Positions 24,699 through 34,415 of a DNA stretch of 34,415 bases are shown here, piece after piece. The position numbers and the translations under genes are program-made. The notes beneath the pieces were generated by a model that worked only from the letters and a program-made list of their open reading frames with translations, did not search any database and was not told the DNA's origin. This DNA is from Lachnospiraceae bacterium (GTDB lineage Bacteria > Bacillota > Clostridia > Lachnospirales > Lachnospiraceae), in the NCBI GenBank assembly GCA_015057055.1, contig SVFE01000026.1:1-34415 (forward strand). Reading direction: 5' to 3'. Each line of letters starts with the position of its first letter. The stretch's first letter is position 1.

Positions 24699-25640
24699 CT
24701 ACTCCCTCGTAAAATGCTTATGGGTAAACAAATGCTCCTGGCAGTATTCGTAATTACCGTCGCATTTCGAGCAAAAACGAAATTCCAGGTTCGGGCTGTC
24801 CTCATCCGTACGCCCGCAAATCGCACATCGATGCTTTGCAATACGCATCTTCGGCTGGGTTGTTTTTCTCTCAAAATCCCGTTGCCGGCGTTTTTGCCGC
24901 ATGGAAACACGCCCGTTCTTCGTGGAAAAGAAAAATACAATAAAGTTCAAAACGGAGGCCCCAACAATTAACAAAGCAATCGCCACAGGCATACCGCCGT
25001 TTATCATATAGAATACATCGGTGATAATTAAAATACCGTATAAGATTGATAACACCTTCATTTTTATCGGGATAATAAACATAAAGAGCACCTGCATATC
25101 GGGATAGGTGCAGGCATACGCCAGCAAAAGCGTCATGTTGATGTAATAGGTTGTAAAATAGCTGGAAAAATAAAGGTAATAGTAACTTCCTCCGTAAATC
25201 CATGCACATTCCCGGCCGCCAAAACTAATCGCCATTTTCGCATTCAAAACTTCAATGACTTCTTTTTCAAACAATTCTGAATAGCCGTATACGCCAAACG
25301 CTCCCAGAATGGTAAATAAAATACCGGAAAAAATATAATAATTAAAATAGAATGTTCCCCAGGTCTGTTCCAGCGTCATACCGATGGAATAATAAAAATA
25401 AAACATAACCAGTGTAAAAAACAGGTTAGAGCTTTCCGGCGGAATCAAAATCCAAGTCACCAGCCGCCATACCTGTCCATGCAAAATGGCATAGGGGTTT
25501 AAGGCCAGCGCATAGGTAATTCCCGGATTTACCATCTGTAAAAAATAACCTATGGCGTAGCAAATAATCAGTATCATGGGAAGGCGCCGGATGGCATATT
25601 TCCCCCATTTCTGCTCCATATTGTTCAGCATTTTGTTCAT
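24699..25640 (-). CDS. Rhomboid-like membrane protein without catalytic serine, C-terminal zinc ribbon
   Basis: About 313 residues. Membrane helices run from residue 17 to about 235, with rhomboid-like GQVWRLVTWILIPPESSNLF and YFYYSIGMTLEQTWG, corresponding to the first and second conserved rhomboid segments. The catalytic GxSG and the His of the last helix are absent, so it is probably a pseudoprotease of the iRhom/Der1 kind. The cytoplasmic tail has CAICGRTDE and FCSKCDGNYEYCQEH, a zinc ribbon. The frame is open to 25715, but the ATG at 25640 has AAAGGA 10 bases upstream and fits better. First gene of the long block down to recO. Confidence 0.8.
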   Translation of the reverse strand: MNKMLNNMEQKWGKYAIRRLPMILIICYAIGYFLQMVNPGITYALALNPYAILHGQVWRLVTWILIPPESSNLFFTLVMFYFYYSIGMTLEQTWGTFYFNYYIFSGILFTILGAFGVYGYSELFEKEVIEVLNAKMAISFGGRECAWIYGGSYYYLYFSSYFTTYYINMTLLLAYACTYPDMQVLFMFIIPIKMKVLSILYGILIITDVFYMINGGMPVAIALLIVGASVLNFIVFFFSTKNGRVSMRQKRRQRDFERKTTQPKMRIAKHRCAICGRTDEDSPNLEFRFCSKCDGNYEYCQEHLFTHKHFTRE

Positions 25641-25693
25641 TTCATCTATTTCCTTTCTACGAAACGTAGTCTTGCACTCACATAATCTGTTAT

Positions 25694-25722
25694 ATTTTAT
25701 CATTCCCTTTTTCAAATGTAAA
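25694..25722 (-). promoter_or_regulatory. Promoter of the rhomboid-like gene block
   Basis: TTTACA (minus 25722-25717), a 17-base spacer ending TGA, then TAAAAT (25699-25694). It is part of a divergent pair with the promoter at 25766-25794. Confidence 0.65.
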
Positions 25723-25765
25723 CATAACCCTTTGTGAGTTTATTGTTAAATTCCTACATAATTCG

Positions 25766-25794
25766 TTGCGAAAAACGTCATTTGGTCGTATAAT
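25766..25794 (+). promoter_or_regulatory. Promoter of the activase gene
   Basis: TTGCGA (25766-25771), a 17-base spacer and a perfect TATAAT (25789-25794), about 47 bases before the ATG at 25841. Confidence 0.8.
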
Positions 25795-25840
25795 ATAAAA
25801 TTGTGTATATTATGAAAAAAGACAGAAAGTGAGTTTTTAC

Positions 25841-28800
25841 ATGTCCGAGAAATTATATCGCTTGGGAATCGACATCGGTTCTACAACGGTGAAAATCGCA
25901 ATTATTGACAAAGAAAACAACTTACAGTTTTCCGACTACGAGCGCCATTATGCCAATATCCGGGAAACCTTGAAAAGCTTATTGGAGAAAGCCTACGCTT
26001 CCATGGGAAATGTTACTCTTCTCCCCATGATTACAGGCTCCGGCGGCCTTACACTGGCCAAACATCTGGAAGTTCCCTTTGTTCAGGAAGTGCTTTCCGT
26101 AAGTACCGCATTGGAAACCATTGCCCCGCTTACGGATGTTGCCATTGAGCTTGGAGGCGAGGATGCTAAAATCATATATTTTGAAGGCGGTAACGTAGAA
26201 CAGCGAATGAATGGTATCTGCGCAGGCGGTACCGGTTCTTTCATTGACCAGATGGCTTCCCTTCTGCAAACGGACGCCACCGGGCTTAATGAATACGCCA
26301 AAGATTATAAATCCCTCTACACCATTGCAGCCAGATGCGGTGTGTTTGCAAAATCCGACATTCAGCCTTTAATCAATGACGGTGCAACCAAAGAAGATTT
26401 GTCTGCATCCATTTTCCAGGCCGTGGTTAATCAGACCATCAGCGGTCTTGCCTGCGGAAAACCGATTCGCGGGCACGTTGCCTTCCTGGGCGGTCCGCTG
26501 CACTTTTTATCCGAATTGAAAACCGCTTTCATCCGCACCTTAAAGCTGGACGAAGAACATATTATTGATACCGATAACTCTCACCTGTTTGCAGCCATCG
26601 GTTCTGCATTAAATGCCAAAAAAGAAAATGCGGTAACCACGGAAAATTCCAAGGAAATCACATTGGAAGAAATGGTTGCGAAATTAAACAGTGACATTCA
26701 TATGGAATTTGAGGTAGAACGTTTGGATCCTCTCTTCGCAAACGAAGCCGAATATGATGCCTTCAAAGCACGTCACGACTCCCACTGCGTGGAAACAGGG
26801 GATTTGGCCGACTATCGGGGTAATTGTTTCCTTGGTATTGACGCCGGAAGCACCACGACCAAAGTCGCCCTTGTAGCCGAAGACGGAAAACTTTTGTATT
26901 CCTTCTACAGCAACAACAACGGTAGTCCCTTAGAGACCGCCATGAAATCAATCAAGGAAATCTATTCTTTGCTTCCGGAAGGGGCGAAAATTGTACGTTC
27001 CTGTTCTACCGGTTACGGCGAAGCCCTGATGAAGGCTGCCTTTCTTTTGGACGACGGTCAGGTAGAAACCGTTGCCCACTACTATGCTGCCGCATTCTTT
27101 GACCCTGCCGTGGATTGTATTCTGGACATCGGCGGCCAGGACATGAAATGTATTAAAATTAAAAACCAGACCGTAGACAGTGTTCAATTAAACGAAGCCT
27201 GCTCCTCCGGTTGCGGTTCTTTCATTGAAACCTTTGCAAAATCCTTAAACTATTCCGTGCAGGATTTTGCCGGTGCGGCGCTTTTTGCAGAGCATCCCAT
27301 TGACCTTGGTACACGTTGTACCGTATTTATGAACTCCAAGGTAAAGCAGGCCCAAAAGGAAGGCGCTTCCGTTGCAGATATTTCAGCCGGTCTTGCTTAT
27401 TCCGTAATTAAAAATGCTTTATTTAAAGTTATCAAAGTATCGGATGCTTCTGAACTTGGAAAACGTATTGTTGTACAGGGCGGTACCTTTTACAACGATG
27501 CGGTACTTCGCAGTTTCGAAAAAATCGCCGGTTGCGAGGCAATCCGCCCGGATATTGCCGGTATTATGGGTGCCTTCGGAGCGGCTCTCGTAGCACGTGA
27601 AAACTACGAAGAGGGCTATGAAACAGCCATGTTAAATCTTGACCAGTTAAATGAATTGGAATTTACAACCTCCATGGCAAAGTGCCGGGGATGTACCAAC
27701 AATTGTCGTCTGACCATCAATAAATTCTCCGGTGGAAGACAGTACATATCCGGAAACCGCTGTGAACGCGGTTTGGGAAAACAGAAGAACGAAAACAATA
27801 TTCCAAACCTCTTTGACTACAAATTAAAGCGTATTTTCGGTTATGAACCTTTGCCCTCCGACAAAGCTGTTCGGGGTAAAGTCGGTATTCCCCGCGTGCT
27901 GAATATGTACGAAAACTATCCGTTCTGGTTCACATTTTTTAACGAATTGGAATATGAGGTTGTTCTCTCACCCCTTTCCAATCGTAAAATTTATGAACTT
28001 GGTATTGAGTCCATTCCCAGTGAATCCGAATGTTATCCGGCGAAGCTGGCTCACGGACATGTGCAGTGGTTAATTAATGAAAAGGTTGATTTTATCTTCT
28101 ATCCCTCACTTTTCTATGAGCGAAATGAAGTTCCCGAAGCCAACAACCACTACAACTGCCCCATTGTCACCTCCTATTCAGAAAACATAAAAAACAATGT
28201 GGAAGAAATCGGACGGGGCGAAGTCGTATTCCGTAATCCCTTTATGTCCTTCCGGGGTATCGACACCATTATGCCGGTATTAGTTGACGAATTTAGTGAA
28301 ATTCCTTCCAAACTGGTGGCAGCTGCGGTAGAAAAAGCTTGGGCTGAACAGGAAAAGGCTCATCTTGATATTCAAAAGAAGGGTGAAGAGGTCATCGCTT
28401 ATATTACGAAAAACCGTATGCGCGGTATTGTTTTGGCCGGTCGTCCTTACCACATCGACCCGGAAATCAACCACGGTATTCCGGAACTGATTACTTCCTA
28501 CGGCGTAGCGGTTCTGACCGAAGATTCCGTTTCCCACCTGGCGAAACCGGAACGTCCGTTGATCGTTTCCGACCAGTGGATGTATCATTCCCGTCTCTAC
28601 GCAGCGGCAAGTTACGTGAAACTTCGGGATGATATCGATTTAATTCAGCTCAACTCCTTCGGTTGCGGTCTGGATGCGGTAACCACCGATCAGGTCAATG
28701 ACATTTTGACAGGTTCAGATAAAATCTACACCTGCCTTAAAATTGATGAAGTAAATAACTTAGGCGCAGCAAGAATTCGAATCCGTTCTCTCTTTGCTGC

Positions 28801-30109
28801 CATTGACGTTCGGGAAAAGAAGAAACAATCCAGAACCATCCGTCCTTCCAATATTACCAGGGTAGAATTTACGGAAGAAATGAAGAAGAATTATACGATT
28901 CTCTGTCCGCAGATGTCACCGATTCATTTTGACTTGATGGAACCTGCCTTCCGTAGTTGCGGATACAACTTAAAGGTTTTGACCAACGATAACCGTCATT
29001 CGGTGGATGTGGGCTTAAAATATGTAAATAACGATGCCTGCTATCCCTCTCTTTGTGTTGTGGGACAGCTTATGGAGGCAATCTTGTCCGGCGAATATGA
29101 TACGGACCATTTAGCCGTTATTATGACGCAGACCGGCGGTGGTTGTCGCGCCACAAACTACGTCGGCTTCATTCGACGCGCCCTGGAAAAAGCCGGTTAC
29201 GGACACATCCCGGTTATTTCCTTAAACCTTGGCGGAATTGAAACCAACTCCGGGTTTAAAATTGATCTTACACTGCTTACAAGGCTACTTTATGCAGCTT
29301 TATTTGGTGATATTTTCATGCGCTGCGTATACCGCATGCGTCCTTATGAGCTCACCAAGGGTAGCGTGGAAGAAGTACATCAAAAATGGATTGTAAAATG
29401 TAATGAGTTTATTAATAAAAAACACCATAATTTCTTTACTTATCAGAAAATGTGCCGTCAAATTATCCGTGATTTTGATGCCATTCCGATTTCCGATGTA
29501 AAGAAACCCAGAGTTGGTGTCGTTGGAGAAATTTTGGTTAAATTTGCACCGGCGGCCAATAACTACCTTGTGGATTTGCTGGAAAGCGAAGGGGCGGAAG
29601 CCGTTGTTCCTGATTTGGTAGATTTCATGTATTACTGTTTCTACAATCAGATTTACAAAGCAAAGCAATTCGGCACCAGCAAGAAAACCGCATTCGTCAG
29701 CAAATTGGGCATTACCGGTATGAACTTTGTCCGCTCCGCTTCTGCCAAAGAATTAAAGAAAAGCAAACACTTTGATCCGCCTGCAGATATCTATGATTTG
29801 GTGAAGTATGCTCAGGAAATCGTTTCCATCGGTAATCAGACCGGAGAAGGTTGGTTCCTGACCGGCGAAATGCTGGAACTTATTCATTCCGGCACACCGA
29901 ACATTGTTTGTACACAGCCCTTTGCTTGTCTGCCCAACCATGTTGTCGGTAAGGGTGTTATCAAAACCTTACGAAAAAAATACCCTATGTCCAACATCGT
30001 TGCCATAGACTACGATCCCGGTGCCAGCGAAGTAAATCAGCTCAACCGTATTAAGTTGATGCTTTCTACGGCATATAAGAACCTGGAAAAGCAAAATAGC
30101 GAGAATTAA
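25841..30109 (+). CDS. Giant acyl-CoA dehydratase activase fusion (tandem BcrA/BadF ATPase domains plus DUF2229 and dehydratase-like domains)
   Basis: 1422 residues. Two activator-type ASKHA ATPase domains: the first starts [10 protein letters not shown] (residues 9-18), with [4Fe-4S] ligand cysteines Cys127 (ICAGGTGSF) and Cys166 (ARCGVF), the same numbers as in Acidaminococcus HgdC. The second starts [10 protein letters not shown] (about 332), with its own cysteines in [10 protein letters not shown] and [16 protein letters not shown] cluster follows at 615-622, then a DUF2229-like region ([19 protein letters not shown]), and a C-terminal part related to the 2-hydroxyacyl-CoA dehydratase D component with [11 protein letters not shown]. 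Such proteins use ATP to drive an electron to a very low potential, but the substrate is not known for this fused type. The GTG at 25829 is possible; the ATG at 25841 fits the family start. Monocistronic. Confidence 0.93.
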   Translation: MSEKLYRLGIDIGSTTVKIAIIDKENNLQFSDYERHYANIRETLKSLLEKAYASMGNVTLLPMITGSGGLTLAKHLEVPFVQEVLSVSTALETIAPLTDVAIELGGEDAKIIYFEGGNVEQRMNGICAGGTGSFIDQMASLLQTDATGLNEYAKDYKSLYTIAARCGVFAKSDIQPLINDGATKEDLSASIFQAVVNQTISGLACGKPIRGHVAFLGGPLHFLSELKTAFIRTLKLDEEHIIDTDNSHLFAAIGSALNAKKENAVTTENSKEITLEEMVAKLNSDIHMEFEVERLDPLFANEAEYDAFKARHDSHCVETGDLADYRGNCFLGIDAGSTTTKVALVAEDGKLLYSFYSNNNGSPLETAMKSIKEIYSLLPEGAKIVRSCSTGYGEALMKAAFLLDDGQVETVAHYYAAAFFDPAVDCILDIGGQDMKCIKIKNQTVDSVQLNEACSSGCGSFIETFAKSLNYSVQDFAGAALFAEHPIDLGTRCTVFMNSKVKQAQKEGASVADISAGLAYSVIKNALFKVIKVSDASELGKRIVVQGGTFYNDAVLRSFEKIAGCEAIRPDIAGIMGAFGAALVARENYEEGYETAMLNLDQLNELEFTTSMAKCRGCTNNCRLTINKFSGGRQYISGNRCERGLGKQKNENNIPNLFDYKLKRIFGYEPLPSDKAVRGKVGIPRVLNMYENYPFWFTFFNELEYEVVLSPLSNRKIYELGIESIPSESECYPAKLAHGHVQWLINEKVDFIFYPSLFYERNEVPEANNHYNCPIVTSYSENIKNNVEEIGRGEVVFRNPFMSFRGIDTIMPVLVDEFSEIPSKLVAAAVEKAWAEQEKAHLDIQKKGEEVIAYITKNRMRGIVLAGRPYHIDPEINHGIPELITSYGVAVLTEDSVSHLAKPERPLIVSDQWMYHSRLYAAASYVKLRDDIDLIQLNSFGCGLDAVTTDQVNDILTGSDKIYTCLKIDEVNNLGAARIRIRSLFAAIDVREKKKQSRTIRPSNITRVEFTEEMKKNYTILCPQMSPIHFDLMEPAFRSCGYNLKVLTNDNRHSVDVGLKYVNNDACYPSLCVVGQLMEAILSGEYDTDHLAVIMTQTGGGCRATNYVGFIRRALEKAGYGHIPVISLNLGGIETNSGFKIDLTLLTRLLYAALFGDIFMRCVYRMRPYELTKGSVEEVHQKWIVKCNEFINKKHHNFFTYQKMCRQIIRDFDAIPISDVKKPRVGVVGEILVKFAPAANNYLVDLLESEGAEAVVPDLVDFMYYCFYNQIYKAKQFGTSKKTAFVSKLGITGMNFVRSASAKELKKSKHFDPPADIYDLVKYAQEIVSIGNQTGEGWFLTGEMLELIHSGTPNIVCTQPFACLPNHVVGKGVIKTLRKKYPMSNIVAIDYDPGASEVNQLNRIKLMLSTAYKNLEKQNSEN

Positions 30110-30121
30110 TTTTTTACCAAC

Positions 30122-30152
30122 AATAAAAGGACGCATCCGGCGTCCTTTTATT
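30122..30152. terminator. Bidirectional terminator between convergent genes
   Basis: AATAAAAGGACGC (30122-30134) and GCGTCCTTTTATT (30140-30152) are perfect 13-bp inverse arms with a 5-base loop. A-rich and T-rich ends serve both strands, fitting the activase and the minus-strand gene ending at 30197. Confidence 0.92.
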
Positions 30153-30196
30153 TGTTTATTCATAATCCATATTGCACACTTCACTCAACATCTCTT

Positions 30197-30556
30197 TTAT
30201 TCGTTATACATTTTTTTCGCAGCCTCAATCTCTGCCTGCTTTTTCTCTTCGTCTTCCATCGCTTCTCGCATAAGACGCTCATATATTTCATTGGCTTCCC
30301 GGGTTTTCACTTCCGCCATGGCCGATTCATATGCATCATCATATTTTCCGTCCTGCACAATCTTTCTGGCCCAGGCTCGCTCCTCCTCGCTTAGCTGAGA
30401 AACAGCAATCCCTTCTGCTTCATTCGCATCTGTGTCTGCTTCGTCTCCGGAAAAAATTTCTTGCCCTTCCGGCTCCTCCATTTTTACATTCCACCATTTA
30501 ATTAAATTCGAATGCATATGTTCATCACGGCGAATTCTATCTAACTTATCACTCAT
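30197..30556 (-). CDS. Small acidic protein of unknown function
   Basis: 119 residues, strongly charged, helical. It begins MSDKLDRIRRDEHMHSNLIK and has a middle acidic linker (FSGDEADTDANEAEG) and a coiled-coil-prone C-terminus with EEERAWARKIVQDGKYDDAY and EKKQAEIEAAKKMY. No signal peptide. Likely cotranscribed with the gene at 30581, 24 bases upstream. Family not recognised. Confidence 0.72.
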   Translation of the reverse strand: MSDKLDRIRRDEHMHSNLIKWWNVKMEEPEGQEIFSGDEADTDANEAEGIAVSQLSEEERAWARKIVQDGKYDDAYESAMAEVKTREANEIYERLMREAMEDEEKKQAEIEAAKKMYNE

Positions 30557-30580
30557 AAATTAACCCCTGCTTCAAAATTC

Positions 30581-30859
30581 TTACAATTTATTCGTTCCTA
30601 GCTGTTCCTGCATCTCATCAAGCCAGTTCCAAGCCTCAACCAGCCCATCCTCTGTCAGGGCAAACTCCTTGAAAATTTTCTTTTCTTCCGGCGTCTTATC
30701 AAAGGCATAGGGTTCTTCCCATGCACAGGCCAAAAGACTTTCGTCCTCTTCCGTTTTCTTTTTTTCCAACATATAACGCATCCCGGCAAAGCTCCCGGTA
30801 AATCGTTCTTTCTTTATGTAATTTAAACTGGGCTTATATAACATATCCTGTTGTATCAT
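30581..30859 (-). CDS. Small protein of unknown function
   Basis: 92 residues, soluble. Segments FTGSFAGMRYMLEKKK and AWEEPYAFDKTPEEKK are followed by an amphipathic helix, GLVEAWNWLDEMQEQ. GAGGAAA lies upstream of the ATG at a rather long 12 bases. It forms a pair with the gene at 30197. No function can be assigned. Confidence 0.72.
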   Translation of the reverse strand: MIQQDMLYKPSLNYIKKERFTGSFAGMRYMLEKKKTEEDESLLACAWEEPYAFDKTPEEKKIFKEFALTEDGLVEAWNWLDEMQEQLGTNKL

Positions 30860-30890
30860 TTCTGCTTGTTTCCTCTTATCCTACGCTTAA

Positions 30891-30926
30891 AAAATCACAT
30901 CGACAAAAATCTGCCGATGTGATTTT
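30891..30926 (-). terminator. Terminator of the chemotaxis receptor gene
   Basis: AAAATCACATCG (minus 30926-30915) pairs with CGATGTGATTTT (30902-30891), 12 bp, with a 12-base loop. TT follows the stem, extending the T-run on the minus strand. It is 37 bases past the receptor stop at 30963. Confidence 0.9.
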
Positions 30927-30962
30927 CCAGACATTTCCTTAACAATCATCACCAAACGATGG

Positions 30963-32663
30963 TTAATTCAATTTAAACATGCTCACCTTATCGCTTAAGC
31001 TATCCGATATGTTTCGAAGTTCTTCGCATTGTCCGTTGATTTCATCCATAAATCCTGCAATGCAGGTGATGGATGCAGAGGTTTCTTCCGTACTTGCAGC
31101 ATTTTCTTCTGCAACCGCAGACAAGCTGCCAACCACATCAATAACCTTAACACTGGAATCATCCATTTCCGCAGTATGTTCTGCAATTTCATTAATACCG
31201 CTCATAGAAACTTCAATTCCACTTGTAACCGCTTCAAATACACGGTTTGTCTTAGATACGTTATCATCCTGATGTTTCATGATTTCCATAACCTTGGAAA
31301 TAATTTCCATTTCACGTTCAGAATCTTCAATAACGCGGTTAACGATTTCTGCAATACGTTCTGTAGAATCGCTGGTCTGAGTAGAAAGCGACTGGATTTC
31401 GGATGCAACAACCGCAAAACCTCTTCCGGCTTCTCCTGCTCTTGCAGCTTCAATACTTGCATTCAATGACAGAAGGCTTGTCTGATCTGCAATGGAAGCA
31501 ATCAAGTTAGTTGCTTCTCTGATGTTTGCAACAGACTGATTGGTCATCTTCGCCTGTTCATAAATTTCATTGATGGAACGAACAGTCTCATTATTGGTAT
31601 ATACAAGTTCCTGAAGCGTTTCAATCGCTGCATTACCGGCATTACGCATCTGCATTGCCGTACTGTTCAATTCTTCAACCTTTTCATTTGCATTTTCAAT
31701 CTGTGCAACAATGTTATGAATATTCTCTGCTGCATCTTCCGTATTCTTAGCCTGACTGGTTACACCGGTTGCAATTTCTCCCATTGCGGCTTCTACCTGT
31801 TCAATGCTGACACCGGTATCACTGGTCTTATTAAACAATACTTCAATAATAGAATTAATCTTGTCCGTTTGATTGGTAATTTCCGCAATTGTTTCCGTCA
31901 AAGCATCCACAATATTACATGCAGCCTGGGAAATGGACCCGATTTCATCTTCCTGTCTTGCATAACGTTCCAAACGACTGCTTTTTGAAATGTTTAAGTT
32001 CGCCAGCTGAGAAAGTTCCTCGGCAACAACCGAAAGCGGTTTGAGTAATTTATTTGCTACCAAAAATCCAATCAACGTCACTGCCGCAAACGCAAGCAAG
32101 CTGTATCCTGTCTGCTTCATAATCAGTGTATCAACACCGGAATGTGCATCTGCTTCATCCAGGGAAACCACTAAAAGCGTCTCTCCGTCTGCAGCCAAAT
32201 AGTAAGCCGCATACTTTTCAACGCCCTGATAATCGTAGTGAACTACGCCGGGTTCCAAATCTTCTCCGGCCTGCAACTGTGCAACAAGTTCCTGAACAGC
32301 TACATTTTCCACCGGCTGACCGATTTTTTCCGTGGTAGGATGATACATCATCTCACCTTCGCTGTTGACTGCATAAGCATAGGCACTATCCAAGCCTTCC
32401 ATAATGAAATCTTTCATATATAACTTGATATCGCTGGTGCTTAAAACTTCCACATCGCCCTCTTCCACATGGGCATCCAGCATCATACCATAGGCTTCCA
32501 CAATGGTTAAAAGATTGGTTTTCTGAAGCTCCATAATCTCTTTATCCGCAGCAATCGAAACCGTCAAAATATTAACGCCGCTGCACAAAAGAGCAATCGC
32601 AACAACCATCAAAACAATTTTAAAACGCAATGTTTTTCCTGCTTTTGTTTTTTTTGTCTTCAT
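30963..32663 (-). CDS. Methyl-accepting chemotaxis protein
   Basis: 566 residues. A first membrane helix at about 15-37, an extracellular Cache-like ligand domain (about 40-180, with [16 protein letters not shown]), a second helix (about 186-206), a HAMP linker, and the cytoplasmic coiled-coil signalling domain. The hairpin tip [20 protein letters not shown] contacts CheA/CheW. Glu/Gln-rich heptads are potential methylation sites. No che genes are near, so it works with a chemotaxis system encoded elsewhere. Ligand unknown. GGAGG precedes the ATG; the upstream gap 32664-32849 contains a palindrome but no gene. Confidence 0.95.
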   Translation of the reverse strand: MKTKKTKAGKTLRFKIVLMVVAIALLCSGVNILTVSIAADKEIMELQKTNLLTIVEAYGMMLDAHVEEGDVEVLSTSDIKLYMKDFIMEGLDSAYAYAVNSEGEMMYHPTTEKIGQPVENVAVQELVAQLQAGEDLEPGVVHYDYQGVEKYAAYYLAADGETLLVVSLDEADAHSGVDTLIMKQTGYSLLAFAAVTLIGFLVANKLLKPLSVVAEELSQLANLNISKSSRLERYARQEDEIGSISQAACNIVDALTETIAEITNQTDKINSIIEVLFNKTSDTGVSIEQVEAAMGEIATGVTSQAKNTEDAAENIHNIVAQIENANEKVEELNSTAMQMRNAGNAAIETLQELVYTNNETVRSINEIYEQAKMTNQSVANIREATNLIASIADQTSLLSLNASIEAARAGEAGRGFAVVASEIQSLSTQTSDSTERIAEIVNRVIEDSEREMEIISKVMEIMKHQDDNVSKTNRVFEAVTSGIEVSMSGINEIAEHTAEMDDSSVKVIDVVGSLSAVAEENAASTEETSASITCIAGFMDEINGQCEELRNISDSLSDKVSMFKLN

Positions 32664-32770
32664 ATTTCTGCCTCCGTTACTACATTTGCATTATTGTATC
32701 ATTTTTTTACTCAAAAGAAAAGATTTTTGTGAATATTTTCATAATTTTTCTTCACGCCCAAAGCATTCAC

Positions 32771-32787
32771 TTGTGCATTATGCACAA
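32771..32787. repeat. 17-bp palindrome upstream of the chemotaxis receptor
   Basis: TTGTGCAT-T-ATGCACAA is a perfect dyad with 8-bp arms. A related imperfect copy, CTGTGCATACACAA, lies at about 32827-32840, roughly five helical turns away. The rest of the gap has a possible -10 TACAAT at 32698-32693 on the minus strand and no clear -35. Confidence 0.6.
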
Positions 32788-32849
32788 ATCGTCCCACGGC
32801 CAATTACTATAATATCCACAAAACCCCTGTGCATACACAAACATAATCT

Positions 32850-33755
32850 CTACCACTCGTAAGGCGTTTCCTGGTATACGTAATAATTTAGCCAATTGCT
32901 ATACAAATTATTGCTGTGGGAGCGCCACTGCAAATTGGGCTTCTTAGACGGATCATCCCCCGGATAATAATTCAGCGGTACATGAATGGGCAAATTCTTA
33001 CCCAAATCACGCTTATACTCCGTATCCAAGGTATAGCGGTCGTATTCCGGGTGTCCCATAAGAAAAATCTGCTTGCCGTTATTAGCCATGCAAAGAAGCA
33101 CTCCGGCCTCCTCCGATTCTGCCAGTACACGCAACTGTTCACAGTTATGAATGGCATCCCGGTCTACCGTTGTATGACGACTGTGGGGCGCCAGAAAATA
33201 GTCATCAAAGCCGCGCACAAGAGGAATCTTCCGATTTGCCACCTTATGCTCATAAATTCCGAAAAGTTTTTCCGGCAAAAGACATTTATCCAAGCCGTAA
33301 TGATAGTAAAGTCCGGCTTGCGCTCCCCAGCAAATATGAAGCGTGGAAGTAACATTTGTCTTGGTCCACTCCATGATTTGACTGATTTCTTCCCAATAAT
33401 CCACCTCTTCAAAGGCCATCTGTTCTACCGGTGCTCCGGTAATAATCATTCCGTCAAATTTCTTTTCTTTCACATCATCAAACACGGAATAAAAACGATT
33501 CAAATGATTTACGGACGTATTTAATGATTTGTGGCTTTGCACCATCAAAAACGTCACATCTACCTGCAGCGGTGTATTGGAAAGCGCACGAAGCAGTTGC
33601 AGTTCCGTATCCTGCTTGATGGGCATTAAATTCAAAATGCACACCTGCAGCGGCCGGATATCCTGGTGCATTGCCCTGGCGTCATCCATAACAAATATAT
33701 TTTCGTATTCCAGTTGCTCCTTCGCCGGGAGATCGGACTGAATTTTAATCGGCAT
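32850..33755 (-). CDS. metA: Homoserine O-acyltransferase, MetA family (predicted acetyltransferase)
   Basis: 301 residues, the full family length. The catalytic Cys142 is in [10 protein letters not shown], and His and Glu of the triad are in MGHPEYDRY. Residue 111 is Glu (ITGAPVE). In the family Gly111 goes with succinyl-CoA and Glu111 with acetyl-CoA, so this is probably homoserine O-acetyltransferase (MetAA), making O-acetylhomoserine for methionine synthesis. No other met genes in the window. GGGAGG 7 bases before the ATG supports the start. It lies 14 bases after ligA and may be cotranscribed; no SAM riboswitch is seen. Confidence 0.95.
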   Translation of the reverse strand: MPIKIQSDLPAKEQLEYENIFVMDDARAMHQDIRPLQVCILNLMPIKQDTELQLLRALSNTPLQVDVTFLMVQSHKSLNTSVNHLNRFYSVFDDVKEKKFDGMIITGAPVEQMAFEEVDYWEEISQIMEWTKTNVTSTLHICWGAQAGLYYHYGLDKCLLPEKLFGIYEHKVANRKIPLVRGFDDYFLAPHSRHTTVDRDAIHNCEQLRVLAESEEAGVLLCMANNGKQIFLMGHPEYDRYTLDTEYKRDLGKNLPIHVPLNYYPGDDPSKKPNLQWRSHSNNLYSNWLNYYVYQETPYEW

Positions 33756-33769
33756 TTTTATACCTCCCT

Positions 33770-34415
33770 TTATTCTTTCATATATTTTTCAAGGAACTCA
33801 TCCTCGCTTAAAATCGGAATCCCAAGTTCTTTTGCTTTTTTATTTTTGGAAGAGGAACTTTCCGTATCATTGTTAATCAGACACTCCGTATTTTTGCTGA
33901 CACTTCCGGCTACTTTTCCGCCAAGGGCTTCAATCTCCGCCTTTAAATCATTTCGGCTGGCATAATGAATCAAACTTCCCGTCACCACAAAAGTTTTTCC
34001 TTCCAAGGGCTGTGCACCCATGGGCGGTGCCTCATCAAACGTTAACTCCTTTGCTAATTTTTGCAACAAATCACGATTCTTTTCATCCTGCATATAATTG
34101 CAAAAACCGCCGGCTATCACATCACCGATTCCTTCAATCTGACTGACCTGCATCGCCTCCGAGTCCATCAGTTTTTCCAAAGAATATCCGTAAAATTTGC
34201 ATAACAGTTTGGATGTAGCCAATCCCACATTGGCAATACCCAATGCATTGATAAATGACGGAAGCGCACAGTTTCTGGTCTTATTGATACTTTCCATGAG
34301 ATTAACATAGGATTTTTCGCCGAATCCTTCCATGGAAACAATCTCATTCCGATAACGCTCCAAATGATAAATATCGGAAAAATCATGAATAAACCCTTTG
34401 GCGATAAATTTCTCC
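33770..34415 (-). CDS. ligA: NAD-dependent DNA ligase LigA, C-terminal part
   Basis: Only the last 214 or so residues are in the window; the gene runs off the right edge. The reading frame is open to the edge ([18 protein letters not shown] leads into the HhH region). Visible are the helix-hairpin-helix domain ([43 protein letters not shown]) and a C-terminal BRCT domain ([45 protein letters not shown]). LigA seals nicks in replication and repair. The missing part would hold the adenylation domain and OB fold. Confidence 0.96.
   Translation of the reverse strand, partial: EKFIAKGFIHDFSDIYHLERYRNEIVSMEGFGEKSYVNLMESINKTRNCALPSFINALGIANVGLATSKLLCKFYGYSLEKLMDSEAMQVSQIEGIGDVIAGGFCNYMQDEKNRDLLQKLAKELTFDEAPPMGAQPLEGKTFVVTGSLIHYASRNDLKAEIEALGGKVAGSVSKNTECLINNDTESSSSKNKKAKELGIPILSEDEFLEKYMKE

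Noticed and set aside
23757-24971. 404-codon open frame on the plus strand
   Set aside because: It is antisense to three well-supported minus-strand genes (unknown, sigma-like, end of rhomboid-like), has odd composition rich in Phe, His and Arg, and has no ribosome site.
32664-32849. Sigma-28 (motility) promoter for the chemotaxis receptor
   Set aside because: No TAAA-N15-GCCGATAA-like sequence was found; only a weak TACAAT -10 is visible.
1-34415. CRISPR array, rRNA or tRNA genes
   Set aside because: No regularly spaced repeats and no recognisable tRNA or rRNA sequence were seen on either strand by eye.

Overview
The window looks like chromosome from an obligately anaerobic Firmicute, most probably a clostridium of the Lachnospiraceae type. 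The evidence is a pyruvate,phosphate dikinase of the clostridial kind, an orphan sodium-pump decarboxylase beta subunit, a giant acyl-CoA dehydratase activase fusion, an era-yqzL-recO cluster, a single-chain bacterial/archaeal-type glycyl-tRNA synthetase, strong AGGAGG ribosome sites and sigma-A type promoters. No rRNA, tRNA, CRISPR array or transposase gene was seen. Nearly all genes are on the minus strand; the only plus-strand gene is the activase at about 25.8-30.1 kb.

Reading in the direction of transcription (right to left): the C-terminal end of ligA, then metA (residue Glu111 predicts acetyl-CoA use), a chemotaxis receptor, and two small unknown genes that converge on the activase across a shared terminator. 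Left of the activase, from a divergent promoter pair, runs a long co-directional block: a rhomboid-like membrane protein with a zinc ribbon, a degenerate sigma-70-like protein, a small unknown, an M16C metalloprotease, a DUF4349 lipoprotein, era, yqzL and recO. A lipoprotein with its own promoter and glyS follow, then ppdK, whose promoter region carries two dyads.

Between ppdK and the sodium/phosphate block lies an AT-richer accessory island (about 9.84-12.64 kb). It holds an ImmA/IrrE-type metallopeptidase, an overlapping PIN-like DUF4411 protein, and an unrecognised Cys-containing, possibly HEPN-like protein. A terminator and an orphan C-terminal coding remnant lie at its ppdK side.

The sodium/phosphate block is oadB-like, pit, DUF47. 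It starts from a textbook promoter, runs through a structured leader that I read as a yybP-ykoY-like riboswitch with a mutually exclusive 16-bp terminator, and ends at a bidirectional terminator near 6.69 kb. The leftmost operon is tightly coupled: a MATE exporter, a ferredoxin-domain aldo/keto reductase, an ECF S component, a DUF1893-AlkD fusion and a GH2 glycosidase that leaves the window.

The items most worth a second look are the leader RNA controlling the oadB-pit-DUF47 operon, the three-gene accessory island, the degenerate sigma-like protein, and the DUF1893-AlkD fusion.
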